A stretch of 64,000 nt of DNA, from positions 17,819 to 81,818 of the forward strand of contig CAUYLG010033239.1 in assembly GCA_963573385.1 (NCBI GenBank). The letters are read 5' to 3'. Source of the stretch: Cacajao melanocephalus. Lineage: Eukaryota > Chordata > Mammalia > Primates > Pitheciidae. This document shows, piece by piece, positions 26,493 through 39,725 of this stretch. The position numbers were made by a program, and so were the translations under genes. Positions within the stretch are counted from its first letter, which is position 1. The number at the start of each line of letters is the position of its first letter. Below the pieces are notes generated by a model, which had not been told where the DNA came from, searched no databases, and saw only the letters and a program-made list of their open reading frames with translations.

Positions 26493-26617
26493 GGCTACTC
26501 AGATCAAGACCTACTCCTGGGACAATGCACAAGTTATTCTGGTGGGGAACAAGTGTGACATGGAGGAAGAGAGGGTTGTTCCCACTGAGAAGGGCCGGCT
26601 CCTCGCAGAGCAGCTTG
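26493..26617 (+). CDS. RAB3B: RAB3B coding exon 4 (residues 116-158)
   Basis: This 125-base exon completes Trp116 and encodes Ala117 to Leu157 plus the first base of Gly158. It contains the G4 guanine-specificity motif NKCD (residues 135-138), preceded by the hydrophobic strand QVILVG. The acceptor is TTTTAG at 26487-26492 and the donor is GTATGT from 26618. The phase matches both neighbouring exons. Residue 151 is Arg (CGG), within [10 protein letters not shown] remember Gln at this place in human RAB3B, while RAB3A also has Arg, so this may be an ancestral or species difference. A MaLR-type LTR ends only 32 bases upstream, leaving a short stretch for the branch point and pyrimidine tract. 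Confidence 0.96.
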
Positions 26618-28039
26618 GTATGTAGATGACACACGTGTGTGTATGTGTGCATGTGTACACATGCTCATGAGAGTGGGGTAAATAGAGGGCATGAGTGTAT
26701 TTGTATTTATGACATTAGTGTTGTAATTATGAATTATGTACCTATGTGATCTGTCTTTATATTTGTACGATGTCCATATGGGCTTTATGCTGTGAGTTTT
26801 AGATAATTCATCATTTTTTATATGTATATATTTGTTATATTGAATATGTAAGTAAAATTTAAATTTATAAACTTTTTTTTAACCAGTTCCTTCTACAAAA
26901 AACTTGAGGTGTCTTATAAAAGTCATCACAGTACAAAAATAAAAATAAATAAATAAGAGAAAATTGGAGCAAAGGGAAAGCAAGGATGAGGGAAAAATAA
27001 GAGGAAGCTAGGATGAGTAAGTATTATAAGTTCTTAGACACCTCAAGAGTTGGGCCAAAATGTTGCCTTTGAGCTTCCTAGCAACCATTGCCAAGAGGGA
27101 AACAATCAGTTACATAGTTTGGAGTGTCCTATTGTAAAAACAAACCCATTATTCCAGAGAAGCACTGCTCTTCATTGTCAACTGTAGAGCAGACTCTGTA
27201 TGCTGAATATGACCACGTCCTGAATATCAAACATCCTTTTAGCACTAAGTATTTATATGTTGTTCTTACAGTTTATCTCAATGCAGATTCATGCTTCTCA
27301 CCAAAACACAATTCACAACAAAAGTAATTGTATGAAGGAACAAAACTATGTGGTTCAAGTATGTAGCTCATTGATGTCCTGACTTTTTCCAAGGTTAAAA
27401 TATTTTGTGCTCGTTTGAGGCCCAGGTACGTCTCAGTGGCCCCAAAGCAGAACTCTACCTACCTTTGCTTAAAAGAAGAGCTTTTATTTTATGTGTTGGG
27501 GTCCAGGGTAAGGTTGCCTTACAAAAAGAGTTCCATGCCTGTAAGTTTGAAAGTTTGAAATCTTCCTCTAGAATAAATGTACTGCTTAGCTTTTAGCCAG
27601 TCTATCTCACATCCTAAGTGTTGTTAAGTATTGAGGAGTGGAGAATTTAAATTTATACTCTCTGACAGTTTCTGAAGTACAGATATTTGGGCTTGTAGGT
27701 GGGTAATCTGTATAATATACAAGTGTGAATTGTATGTTGTATATATTTGTATTATGTGTATTATGAGTATGTGTGTGTGTGTCGTATACTTTTTTCACCT
27801 TAAGGTGGCCTGTAAACTGTAGCAAACTATAAGTGCTTAATAAACAGGGAAGTTGGGTCATCTTGGGCCCTGCTGTTTCTACACTATCACAGAGGTTCTT
27901 GGAGTCCAGAAAGTGCCTCTACCTGGTCCATAGAACAATAAGCAAGTGATGAAGCCCACACCTGGAGCACTTCAGACTGTCCCTTTAGGCTTTCAACCTG
28001 CAGTCTCCCGGGAGGCTCCCAGCACTCTCCCTGGACTGA

Positions 28040-28370
28040 CTGTATTTCATCTGCTTGGAATGCTCTCTTCTACACCCCATATTCCACCCTCATCCAACTG
28101 GTGAGCCCCCACTCAGCTTTCAAAACAGCTTAAACTTCACATCTTCTACGAAACATTTCTTAGTCCCCTGCCAGAGTTCTTTACTTTATTTTCTCGCTTA
28201 AGGCACCCCATACATAGAAGAGTCACAGTACCCATCACACTTGGATGCACTCATTTACTTGTCTGTCTCCCGAAATTTCCTTGCAGACAGGAAATGAATC
28301 TTGTTTGTCTTTGTGCCTACTGTGCCTAGCATACGGCCAGGCACAGAGGATGGAAAAATATGATTGATTA
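28040..28370 (+). repeat. L2 3' end
   Basis: TTGGAATGCTCTCTTCTACA, CCCCACTCAGCTTTCAAAAC, CTTGTCTGTCTCCCGAAATT and GCCAGGCACAGAGG lie in L2 order. Confidence 0.8.
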
Positions 28371-28409
28371 ACTTTATGATGTAAGCATTTGGATACCTAA
28401 TTTTATTGT

Positions 28410-28780
28410 CCAATAAGACTTCCTGAGCACCTACTCTGTACTAGGCCCTGAGCTGTGAAATAGCGTGCATTCCCTGGCCTGAAGAAGCTCGATCTAATGA
28501 GAGCCTACAGTGACAGTCATAGCCCAGGTGGTGAGGACTGTGACAGAGGGAAGTTGGGGGAGCATAGAGGAGGAACCTGATTCTGCTGAGGTCAGAGAAC
28601 ATGATGCCCAAATGGAGTCTTGAAGATAAATAGGTGAGTCAAGTGAGGACGAGAGCTAAGGGCGCCCCAGGCAGGGGCAAAGACAAGGAGCAGCCCTCTT
28701 GGTCAGGGAACCATAAATCACTAGATGGTGTGAGTCTGGAGTAATGTTGCCCAAGGTGGGGAGCTCATGCCACTGGAATT
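28410..28780 (-). repeat. L2-like relic
   Basis: CCTGAGCACCTACTCTGTAC and AGGTCAGAGAACATGATGCC follow antisense L2-type text. Confidence 0.5.
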
Positions 28781-28877
28781 GTGCAGGATGATTTTCTGTA
28801 TTTATTTTCTAATACATATTTGGATATGTATTAGAAAAAAGTATAACCAGCATGCCAAGCCCTTCTCACTAAGATTT

Positions 28878-29184
28878 CTTTTTTTGAGATGAAGTTTCAC
28901 TCTTGTCGCCCAGGCTGGAGTGCTGGGGTCCAGGGTAAGGTTGGGGTGATCTCGGCTCACTGCAACCTCCACCTCCAGGGTTCAAGCGATTCTCCTGACT
29001 CAGCCTCCTGAGTAACTGGGATTACAGGTGCCCACCACCATGCCCAGCTAATTTTTTGTATTTTCAATAGAGATGGGGTTTCATCATATTGGCCAGGCTG
29101 GTCTCGAACTCCTGACCTTAGGTGATCCACCTGCCTCGGCCTTCCAAAGTGCTGGGATTATAGGCATGAGAAACCATGCATGAC
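28878..29184 (-). repeat. Alu, antisense, with foreign 20-base segment
   Basis: Full-length Alu complement flanked by CTAAGATTT (28869-28877 and 29189-29197). Within it, 28924-28943 is not Alu sequence and matches 27497-27516 exactly. Confidence 0.93.
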
Positions 29185-29214
29185 CATTCTAAGATTTTTA
29201 AAAGGTGAATTGGT

Positions 29215-29335
29215 TAAACATTTATTAGGTGCTTATCCTGTGCCAGGCACTATTTATTCTAAGTGTTTTAAAGTATTGTGCATCTAATTTAATCCCCCTA
29301 AAATCCTTCAAGATATCGACTTTCCTTATCTCCAC

Positions 29336-29388
<53 letters not shown>

Positions 29389-29735
29389 AACAGTTGAGAA
29401 AAGTGAGGCACGGAGAAGTTGAGTAACTTGCCAAAGTAACACAGCTAGTAAGAGGGTAGAACCAGGATTTCAACCCAGGCGGTAGTCTGGCTCCCAGAGC
29501 CTGTGTTCCTAACCACTTAACTTTACTAAACAGCAAATGTGGTAATCATAGCTGATATATATTGAACAAGGCACTATGTGAAATGTTTAGTATTAGTTAT
29601 CGCATTTAAGTCTCTTTATAAACCTTAAGGTAGATACCATAGAGCATGCCCAATATTCTCAAAAATGAAGTTCAGAGAGGTTAAATAACTTGCTCAAGCT
29701 TATACTATTAGCAAGGGGTGGAATCAGTATAAATC
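29215..29735 (-). repeat. two antisense MIRs, the first with internal GT tract
   Basis: 29215-29520 (CCTGTGCCAGGCACTATTTA, GTGAGGCACGGAGAAGTTGA) contains GT repeats at 29339-29386. 29560-29735 is a second MIR (GTTCAGAGAGGTTAAATAAC). Confidence 0.82.
29339..29386 (+). repeat. GT microsatellite, 24 units
   Basis: Uninterrupted GT run of 48 bases, likely length-variable between individuals. Confidence 0.97.
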
Positions 29736-29999
29736 TTGATGAGGAACACAGATAGAACACATGAGATTAAATCTTAGTGCAGTGTTTTTAGGAAGGCTCT
29801 TGAAGAAGACCTTAATGAATTGGTTAGATTTTGGCAGGTCAAGGTAACCCATCTCTGCCCAACTCAACTCCCTGAACTTTCTACTACTGATCACCAGAAC
29901 TTGCCTATTGTTAATCTCTCCTCCTAGGCTTCGAGAGCATGGATTGTGTCTGATTTGTTTCATTATCTTAAGGACCCAGCACAGGGTAGATATTCATTA

Positions 30000-31320
<1,321 letters not shown>

Positions 31321-31721
31321 GGGGATGCTCAGCCTTCCTCGCCCTCACCCAGTGCCTATTCCTCTGCTGTCTCAGGTATTAAGTCAGTTTCAGTGGTCTC
31401 TTTGCCAGTGCAGTAATGCCATTCTCTGCTTTGTGGAATCCCTCCTCAGGACTCCCTTTCTTGTAGCTTTTCTGAGTTCACTCAACCAAGACTATTGATA
31501 TGGCCAACAGCTTGCATTTATTAAAGCTGTGAGTTGTGGCCAGCCTTCCATATTCTCAGAGTTCCTGGGACTTGGTTGAGGTCATGTAGATGCTGAGGCA
31601 GATGGGTCTTTGGGAGAGTAGAGGAGTTTTAGGGACTTTTATTTCAGGAAGCATGACCTTTTAGGGTTCTGCCTCCATATGCCCCTCAGAAAGGGGCTTC
31701 TTGTCCCTTTCCTGGATCTGA

Positions 31722-32138
<417 letters not shown>

Positions 32139-32159
32139 CAAAGTGTAGTTTTGAAACAC

Positions 32160-32350
32160 ATATACCAGCATAGTGTAGTGGGAAAAGCATGCCCAGACTA
32201 GGAGTCAGGAGATTCAGAGTTTTATCCTGCTTCTGCTACTACTTTACTGTGTGACTTTGAGCTTTGGCACTTCCTGTCTCTGGGTCTCAGTTTACCTATC
32301 TGTAAAACATTCAGTTTGGATTAGTTGAGTAGGAAGATCTGTTTGGCCTT
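32160..32350 (+). repeat. MIR
   Basis: CATAGTGTAGTGGGAAAAGC and CTGGGTCTCAGTTTACCTAT. Confidence 0.78.
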
Positions 32351-32454
32351 ATCCCTCTTTGTTTCTGTGATTTCAATTTACCCAATTCCCCATTCATCAC
32401 TCAGACCCCACAGGCCCTCATACACTGCCTTGCTTCTTTTAGGTGCTCAATAAC

Positions 32455-32517
32455 TCTGTGTGTGTGTGTGGTGGGGCGGGGTGTGTGTGTGTGTGCGTGC
32501 GTGTGTGTGTGTGTGTT
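32455..32517 (+). repeat. interrupted GT/GC microsatellite
   Basis: GT runs broken by GTGGGGCGGGGTG and GCGTGCGTG. It alternates purine and pyrimidine. Confidence 0.93.
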
Positions 32518-33359
32518 TTAGATCGAGATGAACTATAGGAACCTTGCATCATTGAGTCTGGTTACAGAGAAACAAAGGCCTAGTTGGCATTGATAATAAC
32601 TAACAGTGACTTAAAATTCACAATATGGTTTCATGAAAATTCTCTTGTGACCTCTGCTGTCACTCCTAGCATGTAAGGCTGCATTGTCATCAGCTATAGT
32701 AATACAGTATCTGTATTGCTGTACAGCACATAGTATATTATCATCAGTACAGTAAATCAGTGATTTTCTTGATGAAGAAGCTGAGTCCAGACCACTGTTT
32801 TCTTGCACATAATGAGCTGTGTCACACTTCTGTGTCTTTATTTAACCACTTGAAGATTATGTAACTTTTCTAAGCCATATAAGGAGTAGATGGCTGGACC
32901 CGTACTCAAACTCAGACTTTGGACTCAAAATCCGAATGTTCTCATATCATCCAATGGTGTTTTCACAAAAGCATGTCATAGTTTCTCTTCAAATTTCCAC
33001 CCTCAGCCACAATGTTGGTGAGATTTCTTTATTCTTTAGATTATGACTCACAACCTGAGTTGGGGCTTAGATAATGAGGCTTTCTTTCTCACTCATTACA
33101 TACCAACTACAAGTCAGCTGCAACTCACTTCCATGTATTTTCCTACTCTGGGGTCCATTTGGGACAGCTAAACCACACAAAGGCTCTTAAAGCTTCTTTG
33201 GGACTTGGATCACATCACTTCTGCCCACATCCACTGGCCAAAGCAAGTCACATAATCAAACTTGATGTTGACAGAATGGAGAGATGTATTCTTCCCACAG
33301 GAGGCACTGCAAGCTAGTGGTAATGGGTGGGGGCATAAAATCTCTTGCAGAGAGGGCAG

Positions 33360-34200
33360 TTCACAGTCACCAAACACATGATGGACTCTGGGGACACAGA
33401 GGTGAACAGGTTCCCTTCCCTCAAGATGCACACTGACCTAGGAAACAAAATTGTAAACAGATAATTATGACCTTCTTGGGTAGATGGCTATGCCAGTCCT
33501 CAGCCTGTTTGCTATTATTCTTTACCCTCTCCTGTTCTGTCTTTTTTCTGCAACCCCCTCTGAGGGGTTGATCTTTGCAGGCTATGTTTCCCAGGCTCCT
33601 GTGATAGTAGCTTCTGGCTGGGACTAGCCAAGGGAAGATATTGGCAGGTGATTGGAGATGCAGAAAGGGAGAAAGCCAGGTATTTTCCCCCTACCTCTGC
33701 GGGCCCCCTAGCAGGGACTGTTCCTCTGCTCTGACTCCTGCTGTCATGGTTCCAGCTTCTTTTAGCTCTAATACTAGTATTTTTTGCTTTTGATAATCTC
33801 TGGGTTTTCTCAGTATTCTATTTAGCTTCTTCTTAGTTCTTCTATCACCTATATAAGCATTTTCCTCTGGTTTAAAGAAGAATAGTTCCCATTTTTCTGG
33901 TTGGAATTTGACTGAAGCGATCACGCAAAGTGCCATGAGAGTACAAGGGAGAGATATATTGTATGTTCTGAGTGGTGGAGGTGTCCTGGGGAAGAAAAAG
34001 TGAAGCTTCCCTGGGATCAATAATTCCATAGGTGAGTAATGAAGATGATTAGGAGTAGGAGCTAGAGATTAATAACATGAGCAAAGGCACAAAATTAGGA
34101 AGCACTGATGTTTCTGGAGTATAGTGTGAGCCAGGAAGATGAAGCTGGGGAAGTAGAGACCAGTCCATGCCAGGTCTTGGGTGTTCAGCCAGTAAGGCTG
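33360..34200 (-). repeat. sparse L2-like relics
   Basis: 33360-33475 (GGACTCTGGGGACACAGAGG) and 34040-34200 (GTGTGAGCCAGGAAGATGAA) look L2-like. The part between is unassigned. Confidence 0.35.
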
Positions 34201-35299
34201 GATATTGAATTTATCAGACATCTTTCAATTCCAGTGACACAAATCCAACTCAGAATAGCTCAAGTTATAGGGACAGGTGAATAGCTGAAGCAAACTGGAA
34301 GATAAAGTCATTGGAGATGAGATGGTTAAGAAATTAAGAGGCCAAGGTGCAGGATGGATTGTCCACATGACACTCAAAGTTCCTGAGAATGAAAACAAGC
34401 TTGGGTAGAAAGGAAGACAGTGAGTTCCACTGAGCCCAAATCATCAGTGACCAAAGGATGTGAGTTGAAGTTTGGTAATTGACAGAGATGAGGTTGTGTC
34501 AGAGCAGGATGGAGAAGGGATTTGAATGGTGGAGGAGAAATGTTCTGGAGCAGTGTTGGGATAAGGAGAGGAGTTTAGCTGGTTGCAAGTTTCTGAGTAG
34601 AATTCTGAGGTCATATTCAGAAGCAGGCAGCGTGGATGCAATCTATGGGTCTATGACAGCTGCCTTTGGACAGAATAGATAAATGTGATCATTTTGAGGG
34701 TTGGGGGAGCAGGTCAGATTCAGTTAAGAATTGAGCCCCATTAAAGACAGCAGAAATGTCATTGTTCTGAAGCCAATTAGGAGGAAAGAAGGACTGGGGG
34801 CTAGTCTGGTTAATTGGTTGTCATCTTCCTGGCCTCACTAGATTCTCAGCTCTTAAGAATCCTTATTAATGAACCTGAGGAAAAAGTTACCATCTGGACC
34901 TACTAATGAAGACTATTCCAGGAATCTGACAGTAATTGAGTGGGGTGCATTTGGGGTTATTCCGCTAAGCAAAAGAGGCCCTTGAGATGGCTAGACCCAT
35001 GAATTGGTAACTTGAGTCAGAGTTCTCACACTCCGGGTACCTTTGAGATGACAGTAAAGACATCTCCTTGGCATGACACAAGAACTCCCCCTGTTTGGCC
35101 TCCTACTGACTCATTTCCCACCACTTAAGGTTTTCTGCTCTAAGGATAACAAACGGCTATGACTCTTTTGGCATAGCCCAAGGCTGTTTTTTGCCCTCTT
35201 ATCTGTGCTCACGCTGTCTCCCCTGCCTGTTGTGCTGTGCTAGACATGCCTGTGCTCACACATACACTTACAGTGACATGTCTTCGTCTAGTTGATATC

Positions 35300-35790
35300 T
35301 GCTTAGGCATCTGCCTTCCCTGGTCTCCAGGCTTAGTTAGATGCTTTCTCTGTGCCCTGACAATCACCTGGCTTCTCTCCATTCCAACACTTATTACCCT
35401 AAATATTATCAAAATGTCTATCTTCTGCAATAGACTAGGGGCTCCTCAAAGGTAGGGGCTGGTCTGATTCATCTCACTGTCCCCAGTGCCCAGCACATGG
35501 TCTGCTGTGCTTGTTGAGCTGAGCTTTCATAACCCACACTATCCGTATCCCCTCAACCACACCCTCCGTGCTCATTCCCACCTCCTTAATCCAACTATTC
35601 ATTCCACCAACATTCACTAAGCACCTACTCTCCTAACTGGTGCAGGGGCTCAGAATGACATAGTCCCTGTTTGGGGAGCTCCCTGTCTACATGGACTTCT
35701 GTCATGCAGAAGGAAGCACAGAGGAGAATGAAGACACTATATATAAGCTGAGTCCTAAAGAATGAGAAGTTAGGTGAAGAGTTTTACTTA
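35300..35790. repeat. L2 tails, opposite orientations
   Basis: 35300-35530 is sense (AGGGGCTCCTCAAAGGTAGG, CCCAGTGCCCAGCACATGGT). 35570-35790 is antisense (AACATTCACTAAGCACCTAC). Confidence 0.65.
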
Positions 35791-35837
35791 ATTCTTTTAA
35801 ATTTAATTTAATGTTTACCTATTCATTTATTTATTTA

Positions 35838-36263
<426 letters not shown>

Positions 36264-36579
36264 TAAAGGCTCACATCCTCACTAATTTCAAGAAGCTTCC
36301 TTCTCCTCTCCTTCCCTGCCAGCTTCTCCCTCTCCTGCATCCCTGCATGGCCTCTGGTTTCCTCTACCTGGGTTAGAATGTTACAGCTTGTTCTGTCACT
36401 GTTCCAACTGAGAGTGAGACAAGGAGGCATAAGGGACAGACCCCTGGCCCATCTCTGAGTCTGTTTTCCTGTCTGCCAATTACGAGTGATAACCCTTACC
36501 TTGCCCAACCCCACTCACATGGTTGTTTTTGTATTTGTGAACTGTTAATGTGAACTGCAGGTGTGAGAGACTGATGCCT

Positions 36580-36675
36580 TTATTAGTGTGTCTTTTCCAC
36601 AACTATATTTGATCTCCCTGTATCTCTAACATTCAACACAAGACATGGCACAAAGTCAGTATTCAATAAAGACGC
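36580..36675 (+). repeat. L2 tail
   Basis: GACATGGCACAAAGTCAGTA and TTCAATAAAG, just before the Alu at 36680. Confidence 0.6.
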
Positions 36676-36679
36676 GGTG

Positions 36680-37004
<325 letters not shown>

Positions 37005-37104
37005 TTATTGATTGTCTCTAAGTGATGAAGACAAGAGATTTACTCAAAGTCCTTGGGTGACAATAGAGGTACATGGAAATTGGGACTAAGGTGGGCCAGG
37101 AACA

Positions 37105-37285
37105 TATAGGAAAGACAGTTGCCATGTATTCACATACCAATCACGTCACATACTTTTGCGGATTTAATTTTTATTACCATCCTGTGGGGTAGGTAATATT
37201 CACCTCATTCTACAGATGAGGAAACAGAGACTGGGAACAATTACCCAAGAACACACAGCTAGTAGCTGCCCTCTGTACAATGCAG
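37105..37285 (-). repeat. MIR, antisense
   Basis: CTACAGATGAGGAAACAGAG and ACACACAGCTAGTAGC. Confidence 0.82.
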
Positions 37286-37884
37286 CATGTCCTCCCCTCA
37301 GTGCCACTTCCTCACAAGGGATATGTGCTCCTGACTTTAAACTGTGTCCTCATCTTCATCTGAACTGAAAACTTATTTACTTATTTACCTGTCTGTCTCT
37401 TTTCTAGATAAGCAATACACTCCCTGCACCTCCCCAAACACTGCCATTTGCAATAAGGCGATCAAACAATGGGGAGTCCATTTTTGTGGTGTTCATTAAG
37501 GAAAAACAATATGCTGAAGGGTCTCTGAAGCTGACTGAGTTTCTATGGCCTGAGGATAATGAGCCAGCAACTGCCTCCTTCTTCATCACATGTCCACAAT
37601 TAGCAGGCACTTCTGCTGCTTGTCTTTCTCAGGTCAGGAAATGGGCCACAGGAGAGAGGCTGTCAGCTGCAGGTGGGCTGGCAGGAACAGCTGGGAAGGC
37701 TGGAAAAAGAGGGTCCTTGTTTATACCTGGGGGCTTCAGCCCTTCTGTGGACGGTGGAATAATAGGGAGAAAAAAGGAGGGGGAAAGAGATCCATCCTGT
37801 GTTAGAGAAGATGATAAAAGAGGGAGAAAGAGATGGAGAGGAGGTAGGAGGAACAACATGAAAGAAAGGAAATGAACTGTCTTT

Positions 37885-38385
37885 ATAACAGGCCACTTTT
37901 TACAGCAATGTATTCATCATCTCACTCACTCCTCCCACCTGCTCTTGGTAAGAAGACACTGTTGTTTTTCTTATTTAACAACAAGGAGTCTGAGAATTAG
38001 AAAGGTTAAGTGAGCAGAGAGGTGAAGTGACTTTCCCAGACTCAGATACTGTTAGTTGGATTGAAGCAGAGGAGGCCAAAAGACTTGTAAAGGAAGAAAA
38101 AGGTGTAATCAGAAAAAAAAAAAAAAAAAAAAGCGAAGTGAAAGAGAAAAAGGGGAAGAAATGAGAGGCAGAGTTGTGTGTGGACTTTGGAGACTGCCAA
38201 ACCCAGAGCTAGACCCAGTTTCCACTAATACAGCCGCATGGCTTTGTGTGAATTATGCAGTCTCTCATATTCTCATTTAAAAAATGGAGATAATGTTATT
38301 TACCCAACAGGTTGTTGTGAGGATTAAAGAAGATAATATCAGTAAAGTTCCTAGCATAGTGTCTGGCATATAGTTTTTGCCCCAA
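37885..38385. repeat. two MIRs and an A-run
   Basis: 37885-38060 is antisense. 38109-38131 is a poly(A) run. 38205-38385 is a sense MIR (GTTGTTGTGAGGATTAAAGA, GTGTCTGGCATATAG). Confidence 0.72.
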
Positions 38386-38944
38386 AGATATTAGGAATCC
38401 CAAGGAGAAAGTACAAGGAACACAGGGGAAAGGCTCTGAAAGAAGGGAAAGAAGAAGGCAGACAGACAAGAGAAGTGGGAGAGGGCCAGGGATCGATAAA
38501 GAGGGCCACTTTTGCTTCTAAGGGCTGCCACCAAGCTGACCAAGATTCCTCAGGCAGAAAGCAGCCTTTTTGAATCAGGAGAGCCTTTGCTGTGTCTCTT
38601 CGGACAACCAAATTCTGTTCATCACAGAAAGTGTTGCTAAGGATTTCAAGATACAAAATAGACAAGAATGTTGCACACCTTAGATGTAGTTTTCCCTGGG
38701 CCTTTTGTTGGGTTTGTGGAGGCAGAGTGGTATCTATTGGATCATTTCAGTGGAATTCAGAGAGGAGGAACGCCACTGAGTGGAAATAAACCAGCGTGGC
38801 TATGGGTGGAAAGGGCAAAGAAGACTTATTTAGTGTGAATCTTGAGGTGCCTCCCAGAGCCCAGACCAGAATTGGCCAGCCTGGGGGGAATGAGAGGCAG
38901 GGGAAGGAGGAGGAAAATCCCTGTGAAAAAGTCCAAAGCTAAGG

Positions 38945-39370
38945 CTTCTCATGCTGGTGCCTTTCTTTATCTTGGGCAAGCTAGCTTACTTCAGTAAGCC
39001 GGTGTTTGCATTAGTGAAGTGGAGAGGATCTGACTGACACTCCTTCCTCAGGAGCAACATGAAGATCAAATAAAATAATCGATGTGTTAAGTGGGTTGGA
39101 AACTATGAAGTCCTGTGCACACACATTTATGCATTTGCTCTGTCAGCAAACACTAATGACCTCCTCTGTGTCAGGCACAGGGCTATACGTTTTACATACA
39201 TTGTCTTGCCTAATCCTTGAAATAACTCTATGAGGTAGGTAGAATTATCCTTTTTACAAACCAGGAAATTGATTTGTAAAGAGAATAAATGACTTGGCCC
39301 AGAATTAAACAGCTGGGCAGTGGTAGAGCTAGGATCAGTCTGACTGTAAGACCAGAACAGGAAACTCCTG
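38945..39370. repeat. MIR pair, tail to tail
   Basis: 38945-39115 is sense and 39135-39370 is antisense (CTCTGTGTCAGGCACAGGGC, CTATGAGGTAGGTAGAATTA). The pair ends 168 bases before the terminal exon. Confidence 0.72.
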
Positions 39371-39537
39371 CCCTGTACTGTCTCCTTGAGGCAGAATCCC
39401 CTGTCCATGGAATTGGGCCTCTTTGCTTCACTTCTGAGCACTGGACATATTAATCCAGAGTGCTTGGGCTGAGGGCACAGAAGGGTTCCAGCAGAAGGGA
39501 TGGGAAAAGTCCTTATCTTTACCTCTTCTCTTTCCAG

Positions 39538-39725
39538 GGTTTGATTTCTTTGAAGCCAGTGCAAAGGAGAACATCAGTGTAAGGCAGGCCTTCGAGCGCC
39601 TGGTGGATGCCATTTGCGACAAGATGTCTGATTCAATGGACACAGACCCCTCGATGCTGGGCTCCTCCAAGAACACGCGTCTCTCGGATACCCCGCCGCT
39701 GCTGCAGCAGAACTGCTCATGCTAG
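39538..39725 (+). CDS. RAB3B: RAB3B terminal coding exon (residues 158-219, stop TAG)
   Basis: The exon completes Gly158 and runs to a TAG stop at 39723-39725. It contains the G5 motif SAK (165-167) inside [11 protein letters not shown], then the last helix [14 protein letters not shown]. The hypervariable tail ends LLQQNCSC. The final Cys-Ser-Cys is the double geranylgeranylation motif typical of Rab3 proteins and anchors the protein to vesicle membranes. The tail ([16 protein letters not shown]) is what points to RAB3B rather than A, C or D. Acceptor TTTCCAG ends at 39537. Residue 191 is Met, where I remember Leu in human RAB3B. The joined exons give exactly residues 77-219 with no frameshift or early stop, so the gene appears intact here. 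Confidence 0.96.

Noticed and set aside
26628..26660. TG/CA-rich stretch right after exon 4, considered as a splicing regulatory repeat
   Set aside because: It is short and irregular (GTGTGTGTATGTGTGCATGT), and nothing in the sequence shows an effect on the strong GTATGT donor.
32701..32727. Short hairpin AATACAG-TAT-CTGTATT followed by palindrome GCTGTACAGC, considered as a microRNA or cruciform
   Set aside because: The stem is only 7 base pairs and does not extend, far short of a microRNA precursor.
37486..37875. 129-codon + strand open reading frame in non-Alu intron sequence, beginning MVFIKEKQ
   Set aside because: No recognisable domain. The second half is low-complexity purine-rich sequence, there is no good exon context, and it lies within RAB3B intron 4. 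Length alone is expected in a 13 kb intron.
39127..39564. 145-codon minus-strand open reading frame overlapping the last exon
   Set aside because: It is antisense to the MIR and to the RAB3B coding exon, with no supporting features.
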